This document shows positions 44,590-53,921 of a stretch of 64,000 nt of DNA, piece after piece. The notes below the pieces were generated by a model. It was not told the DNA's origin. It saw only the letters and a list, made by a program, of their open reading frames with translations, and ran no database searches. A program made the translations under genes and the position numbers. The number at the start of each line of letters is the position of its first letter. Within the stretch, counting starts at the first letter, position 1. The stretch covers positions 45,945-109,944 of the IMG/VR virus record IMGVR_UViG_3300022562_000354; one strand, 5' to 3'. This DNA comes from a virus.

Positions 44590-46743
44590 TCAGAAGATTA
44601 GCGAGAAGGCCGTGGCGAAGGCTTCAACGTTGGGTCCGGAGTAGGCCAGAGCCACCCCACCCGTGTAGCCACCCGGACCAGACGGGGGTTTCGTCCCTCC
44701 TGCTGTGTCGATAGCCTGGATCCAAGCCGGGATCCCACCGTCCGTGTCAGGAACCGACAGGAAGTAGAAGCCCGCCGAGAAGCTGTCGAGATAGTTGAGG
44801 ATTTCGATCAGGAACTTGATGAACCGCTCCAACACGTCAATTTTGCGGATGAGCAGGTCGATGAATGCTTTGATCTCGTCGAGAGCGCTCTTGAATGCCT
44901 CCAGAAGCGCGTCAATACGGGCGAGCAATTCGTAGATGAACTGCCCAGAAAACGGGATGATGTCGCGGAGCAGGCTGATTGAAACCCAGTCGGGAGGGAC
45001 ACCTCCGAGCGTAAAGCTCTTGAGGAAACGCACCGCATTCAGAACGTTGAGACGTACCTCCAAGCTCGTGTAAGCGAAGCTGTACGTCTGATAGACAAGA
45101 CGATGGTACTTTTCTGGGAAGTCATCCGGTACCTTGGTGAAGTTGATCACCAGCTCCTCAATCGAGGAGACGCTCTCCAAGTACCCCTTGCCGCCTGAAA
45201 TAGCCTTGGGGAGAGACTTGTAGAGGTCGCGGAGGGAGGTAAGCATCCCGCTATTTTCAAGCAGGGTGGCGGCGACTCCGTTCGTCAAACGAGCGGCCTG
45301 AGCCTTCACGGAGAAGTAGTTGTAGGTAACGTCCGGGTTGTCGACTGGGGTGTCATCCGGCACGTCTGTACCTTGTCCACCTTGAACCCCACCAAGAGCC
45401 CCAAAGTTCAGGTTGGGTACGATGCGCCCTAGAGGCCCAGCGAGGTTCAACAGAGAGCCCCGACCAACTTGAGCGACCGGAGTATCCCCTGTGTTGACCC
45501 CTTCCTCATCGAAGGTGGCATCCGGGGATGCTTCAAGGTGGAACCCGAGCGCAAACGCTGCCCGGAAGGTGGCATTTAGAACCGCGATCACGTCGAAGTC
45601 GGCTGGTACAGACTTCGGCACTCGTCCCGTGGTGATACCCGAAGGGCGACCCATGATGGCCGGATCGTTTGTATCCGTGGAGGGCCACTTTTGGATCGAC
45701 TCACCTCCGTTTTGCGGAGTCTCCGGATCCTTCAGGTTGAGGGAGGTCCCGGAAACGTCCAGGGAGCCGCTAAACGCACGGACACGGTAATAGTAGGTCG
45801 TATCCTCGGTAACGTCCGTGTCGATGTACCGGAACTTGCCAAGCTGCCCGAGGAGAAACGTCGATGTATTTTGGGTCGGGTCGATGACGATGTACTGCTC
45901 AAACTCACGCCAGAAGTCGCCGTGCTCGTCCCGAATTTGCTTCTTCCGCTTGACCCGCTTCCCCTTCTTGTCCTCGAACCGGGTCTCGTCCTCGATGACC
46001 TTGGTGGGCGGCCCACCAGCCACACTGGTCTTCTCGATCAACCACTTCTGAGGGATCAGCTCACTTGAGATCGTTGGGAGGATGTCGCTGAAACCAGGGT
46101 CGGGCGGAAACTGGTTCGTCGCCAAGGACCACTCGACCGCAAGCCCTTCCAGCTTCGCTCCGAAGACGCTCGCCACTTGTAGGATGGGATCGATGCTCTC
46201 TCCCCCCAAGGCCCCTGGCTTCTTACCAGCCGGGAACACCTTGAGGTTCGACGGTGCCGGATACTGAGGAGCGATCGAATCCTTGCCGAAGAACCGAAGG
46301 AGGATGGCGAGGAGCCTGAGCATCCCGAAGACCGACTCCGCGTCGGCCACGATGATGACGAACCCGCTCTTGTTGATGCCGGGGGCGGGCTGCGGGCGGA
46401 ACGGGTCCTTGCTGTCAAAGAGAGACGCCTTGAACCTCTCCGTGAACGCTTGGTACCCACCTCTGAAACGATCGAAGTTGGGGTCTATGGTTGGATTGGG
46501 TACGTCGAAGTACCCGTACAGACCCGTTCTCTTTAGGGACTCGAACAGTTGAAGGATGAGCTTGAGGAGAGCCTCGATAAGCGCCCGCAAGGGGTTACCG
46601 AAGTCGATGAGGAACATCTGGATCGTCTGGAGGATCGCCTTGAGAATCTCCAAGAAGATGAGGAGGGTCTCAAGAATGCCACGGACGGACTCAAGTAAGT
46701 CCTTCCCAGGGATCTTGATCTCAAAGGCTTTCCAATCCGACAC
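44590..46743 (-). CDS. Virion protein with hydrophobic helices and Fn3-like domain
   Basis: 717 aa from GTG 46743 (GGGGG site 5 nt upstream; the next Met is about residue 43). The N-terminal ~75 residues are strongly hydrophobic amphipathic helices (ILETLLIFLEILKAILQTIQ, ALIEALLKLILQLFESL). A central Fn3-like domain ends in TYYYRVRAFSG. Near the C-terminus a second run of hydrophobic helices (YELLARIDALLEAFKSALDE, FIDLLIRKIDVLERFIKFL, IEILNYLDSF) precedes a soluble tail ending AFSLIF. The paired hydrophobic blocks could form a coiled bundle or interact with membrane during infection. Baseplate context; function not recognised. Confidence 0.55.
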   Translation of the reverse strand: MSDWKAFEIKIPGKDLLESVRGILETLLIFLEILKAILQTIQMFLIDFGNPLRALIEALLKLILQLFESLKRTGLYGYFDVPNPTIDPNFDRFRGGYQAFTERFKASLFDSKDPFRPQPAPGINKSGFVIIVADAESVFGMLRLLAILLRFFGKDSIAPQYPAPSNLKVFPAGKKPGALGGESIDPILQVASVFGAKLEGLAVEWSLATNQFPPDPGFSDILPTISSELIPQKWLIEKTSVAGGPPTKVIEDETRFEDKKGKRVKRKKQIRDEHGDFWREFEQYIVIDPTQNTSTFLLGQLGKFRYIDTDVTEDTTYYYRVRAFSGSLDVSGTSLNLKDPETPQNGGESIQKWPSTDTNDPAIMGRPSGITTGRVPKSVPADFDVIAVLNATFRAAFALGFHLEASPDATFDEEGVNTGDTPVAQVGRGSLLNLAGPLGRIVPNLNFGALGGVQGGQGTDVPDDTPVDNPDVTYNYFSVKAQAARLTNGVAATLLENSGMLTSLRDLYKSLPKAISGGKGYLESVSSIEELVINFTKVPDDFPEKYHRLVYQTYSFAYTSLEVRLNVLNAVRFLKSFTLGGVPPDWVSISLLRDIIPFSGQFIYELLARIDALLEAFKSALDEIKAFIDLLIRKIDVLERFIKFLIEILNYLDSFSAGFYFLSVPDTDGGIPAWIQAIDTAGGTKPPSGPGGYTGGVALAYSGPNVEAFATAFSLIF

Positions 46744-46744
46744 G

Positions 46745-46948
46745 TCAGCCCCCGTACGTGAGGCGGTCGAGCTTCTTGCGGAGCATGTCCACCTCCATCT
46801 CCGAGACCTTGATGGTCTTCTGGATGATGTCCTTCATCTGGTCGTTGATCTTGAAGTTCGTCTTGTACTCCCACTCGGCCTTCGGGGGCTCTTTGGTCTC
46901 CTCAGTCGGCGTGGGGTCCTCGGCCGGCGTGTTGTTCTCTTCGGACAT
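46745..46948 (-). CDS. Small acidic coiled-coil protein
   Basis: 67 aa from ATG 46948, with GGGAGG 5 nt upstream. The first ~25 residues are acidic and Pro/Thr/Glu-rich; the rest is a charged helix (MKDIIQKTIKVSEMEVDMLR, KKLDRLTYGG). It lies between the 2070-aa and 717-aa structural genes with gaps of 1 bp on each side, so translation is likely coupled. No family recognised. Confidence 0.5.
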   Translation of the reverse strand: MSEENNTPAEDPTPTEETKEPPKAEWEYKTNFKINDQMKDIIQKTIKVSEMEVDMLRKKLDRLTYGG

Positions 46949-46949
46949 G

Positions 46950-49900
46950 TCAGCCTCCCACCGCTAGGAGTTTGATTAGGTTTTTCACGACCTTCTCTTG
47001 GTTCTTGATCCGCTCGGAGACGGCACGACCCTGCTTGACCAAAATGCCCTTCTCCAAGTTGATCCGGGCATCGATCCACGTGAACCTCTTGTCGTAGAGG
47101 CGCTCTCCTGAAGCCGTGAGCTTGTCGATCGTAGGCAAACCAGTCGAGTTAACGTAGGTCTGTCGTGCGAGCACCGTGGTCTCTCGCCCCGTCACGTCCG
47201 AAGGTCCAAACCCGAGGGCGAAGTATGAAGAGTCGACGACACCCGGTGGGACCAAGACATCTACGGGGGTCGAGAGCAGGTTGGCCCACGTCGAGATCGT
47301 CCCGTAGTATTCGTAGGTCGCTTTGCGGACAGCGAAGAGGTCTTTCAACGCCTTCGCGGACACTCCAAACGTCTTCACAACGCGGAAGGAAACGCCTGCT
47401 GGGAAGGCTGCGAACCCAGGGGAGTCGCTGATCTTCAACGTGGTCGCGTCCACGACCTCGCTGATTGTGTAGAGCCCCTCGTTCGTTTGAACTTGAGGGA
47501 GGTAAACGAGGTCTCCGACCTTTACGCCAGAAGCCAGGAAGTCCACCGAGATCCCGACAAGCGTGTCCGAGGCAGTTGCGTTTCCTGTGGCGACGGTCGG
47601 ACTGAGCCGATCGGTGAACACCTCCGCAAACACACCATCGATCGAGTTGATTTCGCTGTTTGAGTTGGTGAAGAGGATGCCAGCTTGGGCGGTGGCCGAA
47701 CCCGAGGAGAGCCCGCTGTAGGTGTTGAGCGAGTTGACGACACGGTAGGCGGCCGGTGTCGTGGCATCGGAGAAGGCGGCCGTGAGCGTGAGCTGAGTTG
47801 CAGAGATCACGGCGGCAACCTGTCGACGCTCAAGCTCCGCACCATGGGCGGGCTCGGTCAGAACAACCGTGTGCCCGGCCTGTACCCCGTTGCCCGTGAA
47901 GTTGGCTCCTGCATCGACGACCGTTGTTCCCGAGATGAACGAAAATGAGCCGGTTTGAAGCGGGGTGGCCGTCGTCACCAAGAAGTTGAAGCCCGTGTCT
48001 GTCACTGAAAACGGGACATCCACTGTGATTGTGCCGGCACCTACAGCCGAAATCCGCCTGAACTGCGTAAGCCCGTTCGCACCGTCAAGGATGCGAACCA
48101 AGTCCCCAACGAGGGGGAGCGGAGCGGCGAAGGTCGCCGTGATGATATCCGCCGTCCCATTCAACGAGCCTACGGCCGTGAACGGGGGCGTTGTGTACGT
48201 CTGAATAGACCCTCCCCCACCCACGTAGGACAGCTCGGTTTGGAGGAGGGTGGGTTTGGCTCCTGCCTCCGAGGTTGGAGCCACCTCCCTCGTGTACGTG
48301 GGGTTGATGAGGGGGAGCCTTTGGTCCCCGTCGTCATCGTAGGGCTGACCAAACAACCCCGGTGGGCGAGCCGGCTCGGTGAGCTGGTTGTTGTAGGTGA
48401 TCCCGGTTTGGAGAAGCTCCTCGCTGTTTGGCGTCTGGACGAGAAGCTCGGTCGCGATACCCACAACGGACCCATCAAAGGGAGGGTACGGTGTGACGTA
48501 GAGCAGGAAGCCCTTGTCCGCTTCCAGGGAGAGGTCGAACCCAATGCGGTAGCTCTTGGCGTAGGCCGTGTCCGAGGACGCCAAGTGAACCGTCGCCCCA
48601 GCGGGCACGGACCCTGGCAACGGAGTGGTGAAGCCCAGGGTGTTCGCCCCCACGGAGTTGATCGTCAGAGGCGAGCCTTCGGTCACGATGTAGGACCCGT
48701 TCTCGTTCCGAACGACTACCTTCATGCCGGTCGTGAAGGCTTTGCGCAGAGGGCCGGGCTTCGTCTCTACGGCAGCGGTCGTGTCAACGGTCAGACTGAA
48801 CGTCCCCGCACCCGCAGCGGTCGTCACACGGGCTCGTGGGAGGCGGCGGAAGGCCGTAGGGTCGGTTCCCGTGAGCTTCTTGGCCCCGAGGTCTAGGATC
48901 TCCGACTTGTCCTCGGCAGACGTGTCCAGACCCCCTGTCGTGTAGTTGTAGGTGATCTTGGCGGTTGGGTAGAACCGGCTGGAAGCGCTCGCCTCGTAGG
49001 TCTTGAGATAGGTCCCCAGGTACTTAAAGGGGGTGAGAGGAGGGGTGTAGTCGATCGGAAAGTCCGAGATTTTGAAGCTGTCGTCGATCTGATTGTTCGC
49101 GACGGCGAACGAGGAGACGACGGACCCCGTGGTCCCGTCGAACTTGAACCGACCATCCCAGTCCCCCACGATACGACCATCCATGTTCTGTAGGATGTCG
49201 TCGAGGAAGTTGGTCACATTGTTATAGAATTTCAGGTACTCCCGAGCGAGGAGGTCTTCGTTGGCGAGCCGCCCTTCAGGGAAGAATAGAGATTCAGCCC
49301 CTTTTTGGTAGAGCTTGGGGTCGGCCGAGTTTTCCGTGCGAGGCCCACCCCCACCAGACGAGGAGTCACTCTTGTACTGGTCCGCGACCTCGGCCTTGTA
49401 GTTCGTGATCGTCTCGATGCGGAAGTAGAAGGAATCCGGAGAGTAGGTGGAGAAGTTGGCGGCGAGCTTCTGGTTGACAAGCCCGTTAGCCTCGTTGGGG
49501 GTAACCGCACACGTGTAGGACGCTTTGAGCTGCCCCGGAGTGATGAACTCGTGCTTCGCGTAGAGGATGGAAAACTCCTCCATGGGGAGCAGCGGGCCTA
49601 CGAAGGTGAGGTTCCCAGCGTCGTCGATGCTGTAGTCGTCCGGAGTCTTGAGGATGACGCCAGGCTGCCCTTCGAGCTGTCGGAAGACCCGGACGTACTC
49701 TTGAATCGCCGTGTACGGCGGGGGGATGGCAGGGGACGCCGAGGTCTTGACCTTGACTGGAGCGCTCTCGAAAACAGGTCGGACCGAACGTCGCAACACA
49801 TGACCCGGAGACGTGTACTGACGCGCCGTGGCTTGCGTGAGAGTGACCTCAGTGCGGTTCAACGTAGCGTCGTAGGTCGACCCGGAGACGAGGTGAAAGT

Positions 49901-52900
49901 CATTGACCGTGGGTGACCCACCCGTGAGGTGGAGCACAATACCCGTTTGGTAGATGTTCGTCAGGTCACCCGCGAGCTTGATCTTGTTCATGCCTCGCGG
50001 GATGGGATCGAAGGCGGCCGACTCAACGATGAAGTAGGACGGCAGGAAAGGCAGGGAGGTCAATCGACAAGGCCCGGAGGAGACGAACAACTTGGGGCCG
50101 TTGAAAGAATCTCGAAATACTGCCGGGGCTTCGATGGTCACCGTGGTCTCATCGGCCCCTGAGTCGTAAGTGGACCCGGCGATGTAGTAGACCTGCTCGT
50201 CCGCGATTCTCAGCACGTGGTTCGCGGGGAACACGGTTGTTTGGTCCCCTTTCGCCTTGAAGCTGGTCTCCCCTTCCGTGATGTAGACCTTGAACAGATT
50301 GATCGAAGGCCGAAGAACCGAGGTCGTGTTCTCGCCTCCGATAGCGTTGTAAATGTAGTAGTCGATGTAGACGCGCTCGCTTGGGTCCACGATGGGGCCG
50401 TGGGGCAGCGCATCCGTGATCTTTGTCGCTCCCGACTTGGTGGGCAGCACGTCCGACAAGAACGTGATGATGGAGCTTTCAGGTGTGATCGTGACCTGGG
50501 TTTCGTCCTGCGGACGCCCCCCTCGATACACGGATGGGGCGGGCTCCAAGGCCACGTCCCTACCGAGAGGGTTGAAGGGGATCTGGGACGTCGGAACTGG
50601 ATGGTCCGTTAGCTCCTTACGGACCAAGAAGGTCGCTCGCTCCTCGATGACCCCTGGGTAGTTCTCGTCTGTCGAGGAGTACGTGACGAGAATCTCGTCC
50701 AACGAAAGGAGACGCTCGGTCGTCTGGATGAGGCCGAGAATCGGCTCAATCAGGTAGTCCTTGCTCTGCGTGAGCTTTCGTACCCAGTAGACATCCGACC
50801 CGCCCGTCACGTCGTCTTGGCTGAAATTCAGGTTCCCCGTGTCTTGACTAACCTCCACAGTCCCTTGAGAAAGCGAGGTGGGGGTCGTGAAGCTGGAATC
50901 ATCGGGGACAACCGTGAGGTCGTAGAAGGCGAGGTTGATCCGGAGGCGGGACACTCCGATTTGTTCGAGCGGGATGTTCAAACGAGGAGAGTTGGTGATC
51001 GCCCCGATCGACCGGATCTTCTCGACCTTCGTGTTGGGGTCGACAAGGATGGCCTCTTGGAAGTATCGATCGGCGACGATCTCCTTTCCTCGCCGAAACT
51101 CGAAACTGATGTTCGTATCGGCAACAGAGGCCGGGGGCTCGAACGTGACGTAGAGATCCGCTACCGTGTCGACCGTGTAAACGCCCTTGTTCGGACCCGA
51201 GAAGATGAAAAGTAGGTCCCCTGGCAGCACGCCAGCCCCAGCGAAGTCCGCCCCCACCTTGTTGAGCGAGTTGAGGGTGAAGATTGTCGCCCCTCCCCCA
51301 TCATGGATGAGCGCCCCGTCCGTCTCGATGAACGTGATCACGCCCGACATGGGCTCCAAGAGCACATCTTGGTTGAAGACCAGCGGCACGAACCCGAGCC
51401 CCTGATCCAATTCAAACGACGTGTACGAGGAGTAGACGAGGGGGTCCGGGAGCTGAATGACTCCCGTGGCGGTGGGGATCGAGACGATGTAGTCGTTTCG
51501 ACGGTTAGCGAAGTTGAACTGCTTTTGGTCGAAGTCGATCACGTAACCGATGCCAGAGGGAGGCGAGGGTACGTCGAGTCTTGGTAGGACACCCGTGAAC
51601 TGGCCCGTACCCTGCTTAATTTCGTAGGTCATGGGGTACGCTTCGTCGTCGATCGGCAAGACCGGCATGAAGACAAAGGGCGCCCCTACGATCGGGTCAG
51701 CGAAAATGGCATCAGTGGTCGTGTAGATCGCGTGCGTGTCCTTCAGGGCGGGATCCGCCGCATCCAAGTCCACGGGCGTTCGGAAAAGGCGAAGGGATAG
51801 ACCTCGTTCAAGGGGAAGGTCCCCAACGATTACCTCGGCTGCGTAAGAACCGTAGGCCGCGACGTCAGCCACGGAGAACTGGACAGCACCGCTCGTGTTG
51901 TCCACCTGCACTTCCCCCGACTTGCCGTTGGCATCGAAGACCGAAACACGGGTGAACGTGGCGAACTGCGTGATCCCCTTCTCGATCTGATAGGTCGCCG
52001 CATCTACCGATGGGAATTGCGGAGCAACCTTCAACTGGGTCTCTGAGACGACCTCGGAGATAGAACGCCGAGCCCCAGCGTAGGGGCCACCTGTTAGGAC
52101 GGCAACGTCCCCGACTTTCACCCCAGCCGTTTGGAACGTTGCCGAACCATCGGTCAGCGTAGCAGGGTCCGAGAAGGTTGCGCTTCCTGAAGGGAAGGCA
52201 GGGAGCGCCCGGAAGACCAAGTCAGCTCCGTAACTCGGAAGCGGAGAGACGTTGGAAGGGCTCGCCACCGTCCCGAGAGACTGGTGAGCTAGACGCTTCG
52301 CTCGCTCAAAGAGCACCCCATCGTAGTAGACGGACTCCCCCGTGTTGTTGGCGAGGTCGGTGGCGTTGAACTTCACGAGGCCCGTGTCCCGAGCCCACTC
52401 GAAGGTCCCCTGGACCGGGTTGACGGAGAAGCCGGCCTCCGTAGCCACATCGATCGGCGTCAACCATAGGCCGTACCCAAACCGAACGTTCGGCGTCTGG
52501 TAGGAGGCTCCAACCCCAACGCCAGGGATCGGGTTGAGCAGGATGTCATCCGTACCCGCCACGCCGATGACGCCGTTCGTATCGCGTGCCCCGAAGAACG
52601 TCTGTTGCTGGTAGTAGACTTTCTCCCCGTTGTACGTGACCACATCGGCGGGGTTCCAATTCAGGTTCCCCGTGTCCGAGCTAAGCTCTACCTCCCCCAC
52701 GGCAGGGGATCCGAACGAACCATCATCCGGGACAAGAGTGATGGGGAAGGTTGTCCCACTCCCGATCGAACCTACGGAAATCCGGTACGGGCTGAGGGAG
52801 AACGAAAAGGACGGGGGTAGCTTGACCTTGAGACGGGTGGTGTTGGCGTCAGGCGTGATGCTGCCTAGCTCCGCCCGCTTCTTTCCTTTGAGGGGGACGA

Positions 52901-53162
52901 ACCTGTTCTCCGCCCCATCGTAGTCGAAACGCTGGAAACCCGACTCGTTCTTGACCCAACCAAACTCGCAGTTGGGGAGGTCCCCGTCGACAACGACGAG
53001 GGTTAGGTACTCAACCCGCCCAGGATCCGATTCATCGAGCCCGAAGATGCTGTCGTACGTGACCTGATCGGAGATGAGGTTGTCCGGCGATGAGGTGAAC
53101 GGAGAGTTGGCACCACCGATGCGGGGTTTCTCAAGGACGTAACCAGCGAGATCGAAGCCCAT
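46950..53162 (-). CDS. Giant repeat-rich baseplate/tail virion protein
   Basis: 2070 aa from ATG 53162 with GAGGAAC just upstream. It has at least four copies of a short repeat around V-E-x-S-x-D-T-G-N-L-N-x-x-x-x-D-V (VELSSDTGNLNWNPADV, FEWARDTGLVKFNATDL, VQVDNTSGAVQFSVADV, VEVSQDTGNLNFSQDDV), each followed by a V-Y-Y/W strand. It also has at least five copies of the aGVxxGD module (about 51985-52195, 51085-51300, 47975-48170, 47735-47950, 47365-47590). The C-terminal ~70 residues are basic and helical. No catalytic motif. Position between the spike block and the wedge proteins suggests a large baseplate or tail-attached structural protein. Confidence 0.65.
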   Translation of the reverse strand: MGFDLAGYVLEKPRIGGANSPFTSSPDNLISDQVTYDSIFGLDESDPGRVEYLTLVVVDGDLPNCEFGWVKNESGFQRFDYDGAENRFVPLKGKKRAELGSITPDANTTRLKVKLPPSFSFSLSPYRISVGSIGSGTTFPITLVPDDGSFGSPAVGEVELSSDTGNLNWNPADVVTYNGEKVYYQQQTFFGARDTNGVIGVAGTDDILLNPIPGVGVGASYQTPNVRFGYGLWLTPIDVATEAGFSVNPVQGTFEWARDTGLVKFNATDLANNTGESVYYDGVLFERAKRLAHQSLGTVASPSNVSPLPSYGADLVFRALPAFPSGSATFSDPATLTDGSATFQTAGVKVGDVAVLTGGPYAGARRSISEVVSETQLKVAPQFPSVDAATYQIEKGITQFATFTRVSVFDANGKSGEVQVDNTSGAVQFSVADVAAYGSYAAEVIVGDLPLERGLSLRLFRTPVDLDAADPALKDTHAIYTTTDAIFADPIVGAPFVFMPVLPIDDEAYPMTYEIKQGTGQFTGVLPRLDVPSPPSGIGYVIDFDQKQFNFANRRNDYIVSIPTATGVIQLPDPLVYSSYTSFELDQGLGFVPLVFNQDVLLEPMSGVITFIETDGALIHDGGGATIFTLNSLNKVGADFAGAGVLPGDLLFIFSGPNKGVYTVDTVADLYVTFEPPASVADTNISFEFRRGKEIVADRYFQEAILVDPNTKVEKIRSIGAITNSPRLNIPLEQIGVSRLRINLAFYDLTVVPDDSSFTTPTSLSQGTVEVSQDTGNLNFSQDDVTGGSDVYWVRKLTQSKDYLIEPILGLIQTTERLLSLDEILVTYSSTDENYPGVIEERATFLVRKELTDHPVPTSQIPFNPLGRDVALEPAPSVYRGGRPQDETQVTITPESSIITFLSDVLPTKSGATKITDALPHGPIVDPSERVYIDYYIYNAIGGENTTSVLRPSINLFKVYITEGETSFKAKGDQTTVFPANHVLRIADEQVYYIAGSTYDSGADETTVTIEAPAVFRDSFNGPKLFVSSGPCRLTSLPFLPSYFIVESAAFDPIPRGMNKIKLAGDLTNIYQTGIVLHLTGGSPTVNDFHLVSGSTYDATLNRTEVTLTQATARQYTSPGHVLRRSVRPVFESAPVKVKTSASPAIPPPYTAIQEYVRVFRQLEGQPGVILKTPDDYSIDDAGNLTFVGPLLPMEEFSILYAKHEFITPGQLKASYTCAVTPNEANGLVNQKLAANFSTYSPDSFYFRIETITNYKAEVADQYKSDSSSGGGGPRTENSADPKLYQKGAESLFFPEGRLANEDLLAREYLKFYNNVTNFLDDILQNMDGRIVGDWDGRFKFDGTTGSVVSSFAVANNQIDDSFKISDFPIDYTPPLTPFKYLGTYLKTYEASASSRFYPTAKITYNYTTGGLDTSAEDKSEILDLGAKKLTGTDPTAFRRLPRARVTTAAGAGTFSLTVDTTAAVETKPGPLRKAFTTGMKVVVRNENGSYIVTEGSPLTINSVGANTLGFTTPLPGSVPAGATVHLASSDTAYAKSYRIGFDLSLEADKGFLLYVTPYPPFDGSVVGIATELLVQTPNSEELLQTGITYNNQLTEPARPPGLFGQPYDDDGDQRLPLINPTYTREVAPTSEAGAKPTLLQTELSYVGGGGSIQTYTTPPFTAVGSLNGTADIITATFAAPLPLVGDLVRILDGANGLTQFRRISAVGAGTITVDVPFSVTDTGFNFLVTTATPLQTGSFSFISGTTVVDAGANFTGNGVQAGHTVVLTEPAHGAELERRQVAAVISATQLTLTAAFSDATTPAAYRVVNSLNTYSGLSSGSATAQAGILFTNSNSEINSIDGVFAEVFTDRLSPTVATGNATASDTLVGISVDFLASGVKVGDLVYLPQVQTNEGLYTISEVVDATTLKISDSPGFAAFPAGVSFRVVKTFGVSAKALKDLFAVRKATYEYYGTISTWANLLSTPVDVLVPPGVVDSSYFALGFGPSDVTGRETTVLARQTYVNSTGLPTIDKLTASGERLYDKRFTWIDARINLEKGILVKQGRAVSERIKNQEKVVKNLIKLLAVGG

Positions 53163-53175
53163 TCGTTCCTCATCT

Positions 53176-53745
53176 TCATACGATCTTCCCGATACCTACA
53201 CCGCCACCAGGGGAGGGGCCGGGAGCCCCAGCAATCGGCACCGGAACGGTGAACGCTTGCAGGGCGATCTGGAGAGCAAGAGAGATGGCGTTGCACTTTT
53301 GGACAGCACTCGGACCTGTCATTCCCACGGACGCTAACCCTGCTTGCAAAGAAGAAAAAGCGGGCGGCCCGAGGACCCGAGCCAAGCCGACCCCACCCCC
53401 GCACCCAGCGTGAACCGAGATCATGAGCCCTTGCGCAAATCCGGCTGCCAACCCGAGGCCGAGCCCCGTCGCCTCCAGAGGGGCCATGGGTCCAAGCTGA
53501 CCGTTGGCTGCATACGCTGCGATGAGGTTGCCGATCAACAAAGGGGGAGGAACGGCGAACGGAGCCGAACTGACCCCGGCCCCGATAGCCCCCGTGTCGG
53601 TCGTTTGGACGATGAGCTGAGGAACCCAGATCATGAGCCCGGTACCGATACCCAAGGCTAGCTTCGGGGTGGCGGGGCCGAGCATCGCGCCTCCAATGAG
53701 GCCAACCGTGATCGCTGCCGTGAGGTTGACGGGGGTGAGCGGCAT
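53176..53745 (-). CDS. Very hydrophobic Gly/Ala-rich virion protein next to the spike
   Basis: 189 aa from ATG 53745, sharing its A with the upstream stop (TGATG). Almost the whole length is hydrophobic with Gly, Ala and Pro (AAITVGLIGGAMLGPATP, LGIGTGLMIWVPQLIV, LLIGNLIAAYAANG, LGLGLAAGFAQGLMI), then a small HAGCGGGVGLARV segment with one Cys, and a second Cys later. It does not look like a typical helical transporter. Being placed right after the membrane-puncturing spike, it could insert in a host membrane or seal the tail tip; that is speculation. Confidence 0.55.
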   Translation of the reverse strand: MPLTPVNLTAAITVGLIGGAMLGPATPKLALGIGTGLMIWVPQLIVQTTDTGAIGAGVSSAPFAVPPPLLIGNLIAAYAANGQLGPMAPLEATGLGLGLAAGFAQGLMISVHAGCGGGVGLARVLGPPAFSSLQAGLASVGMTGPSAVQKCNAISLALQIALQAFTVPVPIAGAPGPSPGGGVGIGKIV

Positions 53746-53918
53746 CAGGCGGCCTTCTGGTTCAAGTAATCGGCGAGACGCCGGAAGACCTCGGAGTCCG
53801 TACAGTTCTGCTTCATCGTGTTCGCGAAATGGCTGATCACGGCGATGTTGCCGGGGACGTAACCCAACGAAGATTGAGTCACCACCATTGAACGATTAGC
53901 GATCCGCTCATAAGTCAT
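53745..53918 (-). CDS. 57-aa protein between spike and hydrophobic protein
   Basis: ATG 53918 to TGA 53745 encodes 57 residues: MTYERIANRSMVVTQSSLG, then YVPGNIAVISHFANTMKQNC, then TDSEVFRRLADYLNQKAA. The start is 3 bp after the spike stop and the stop overlaps the next start as TGATG, so it is sandwiched in the operon and likely translated. The second half looks like a single helix pair. No family recognised; it could be an assembly or chaperone-type small protein for the spike. Confidence 0.55.
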   Translation of the reverse strand: MTYERIANRSMVVTQSSLGYVPGNIAVISHFANTMKQNCTDSEVFRRLADYLNQKAA

Positions 53919-53921
53919 TGA

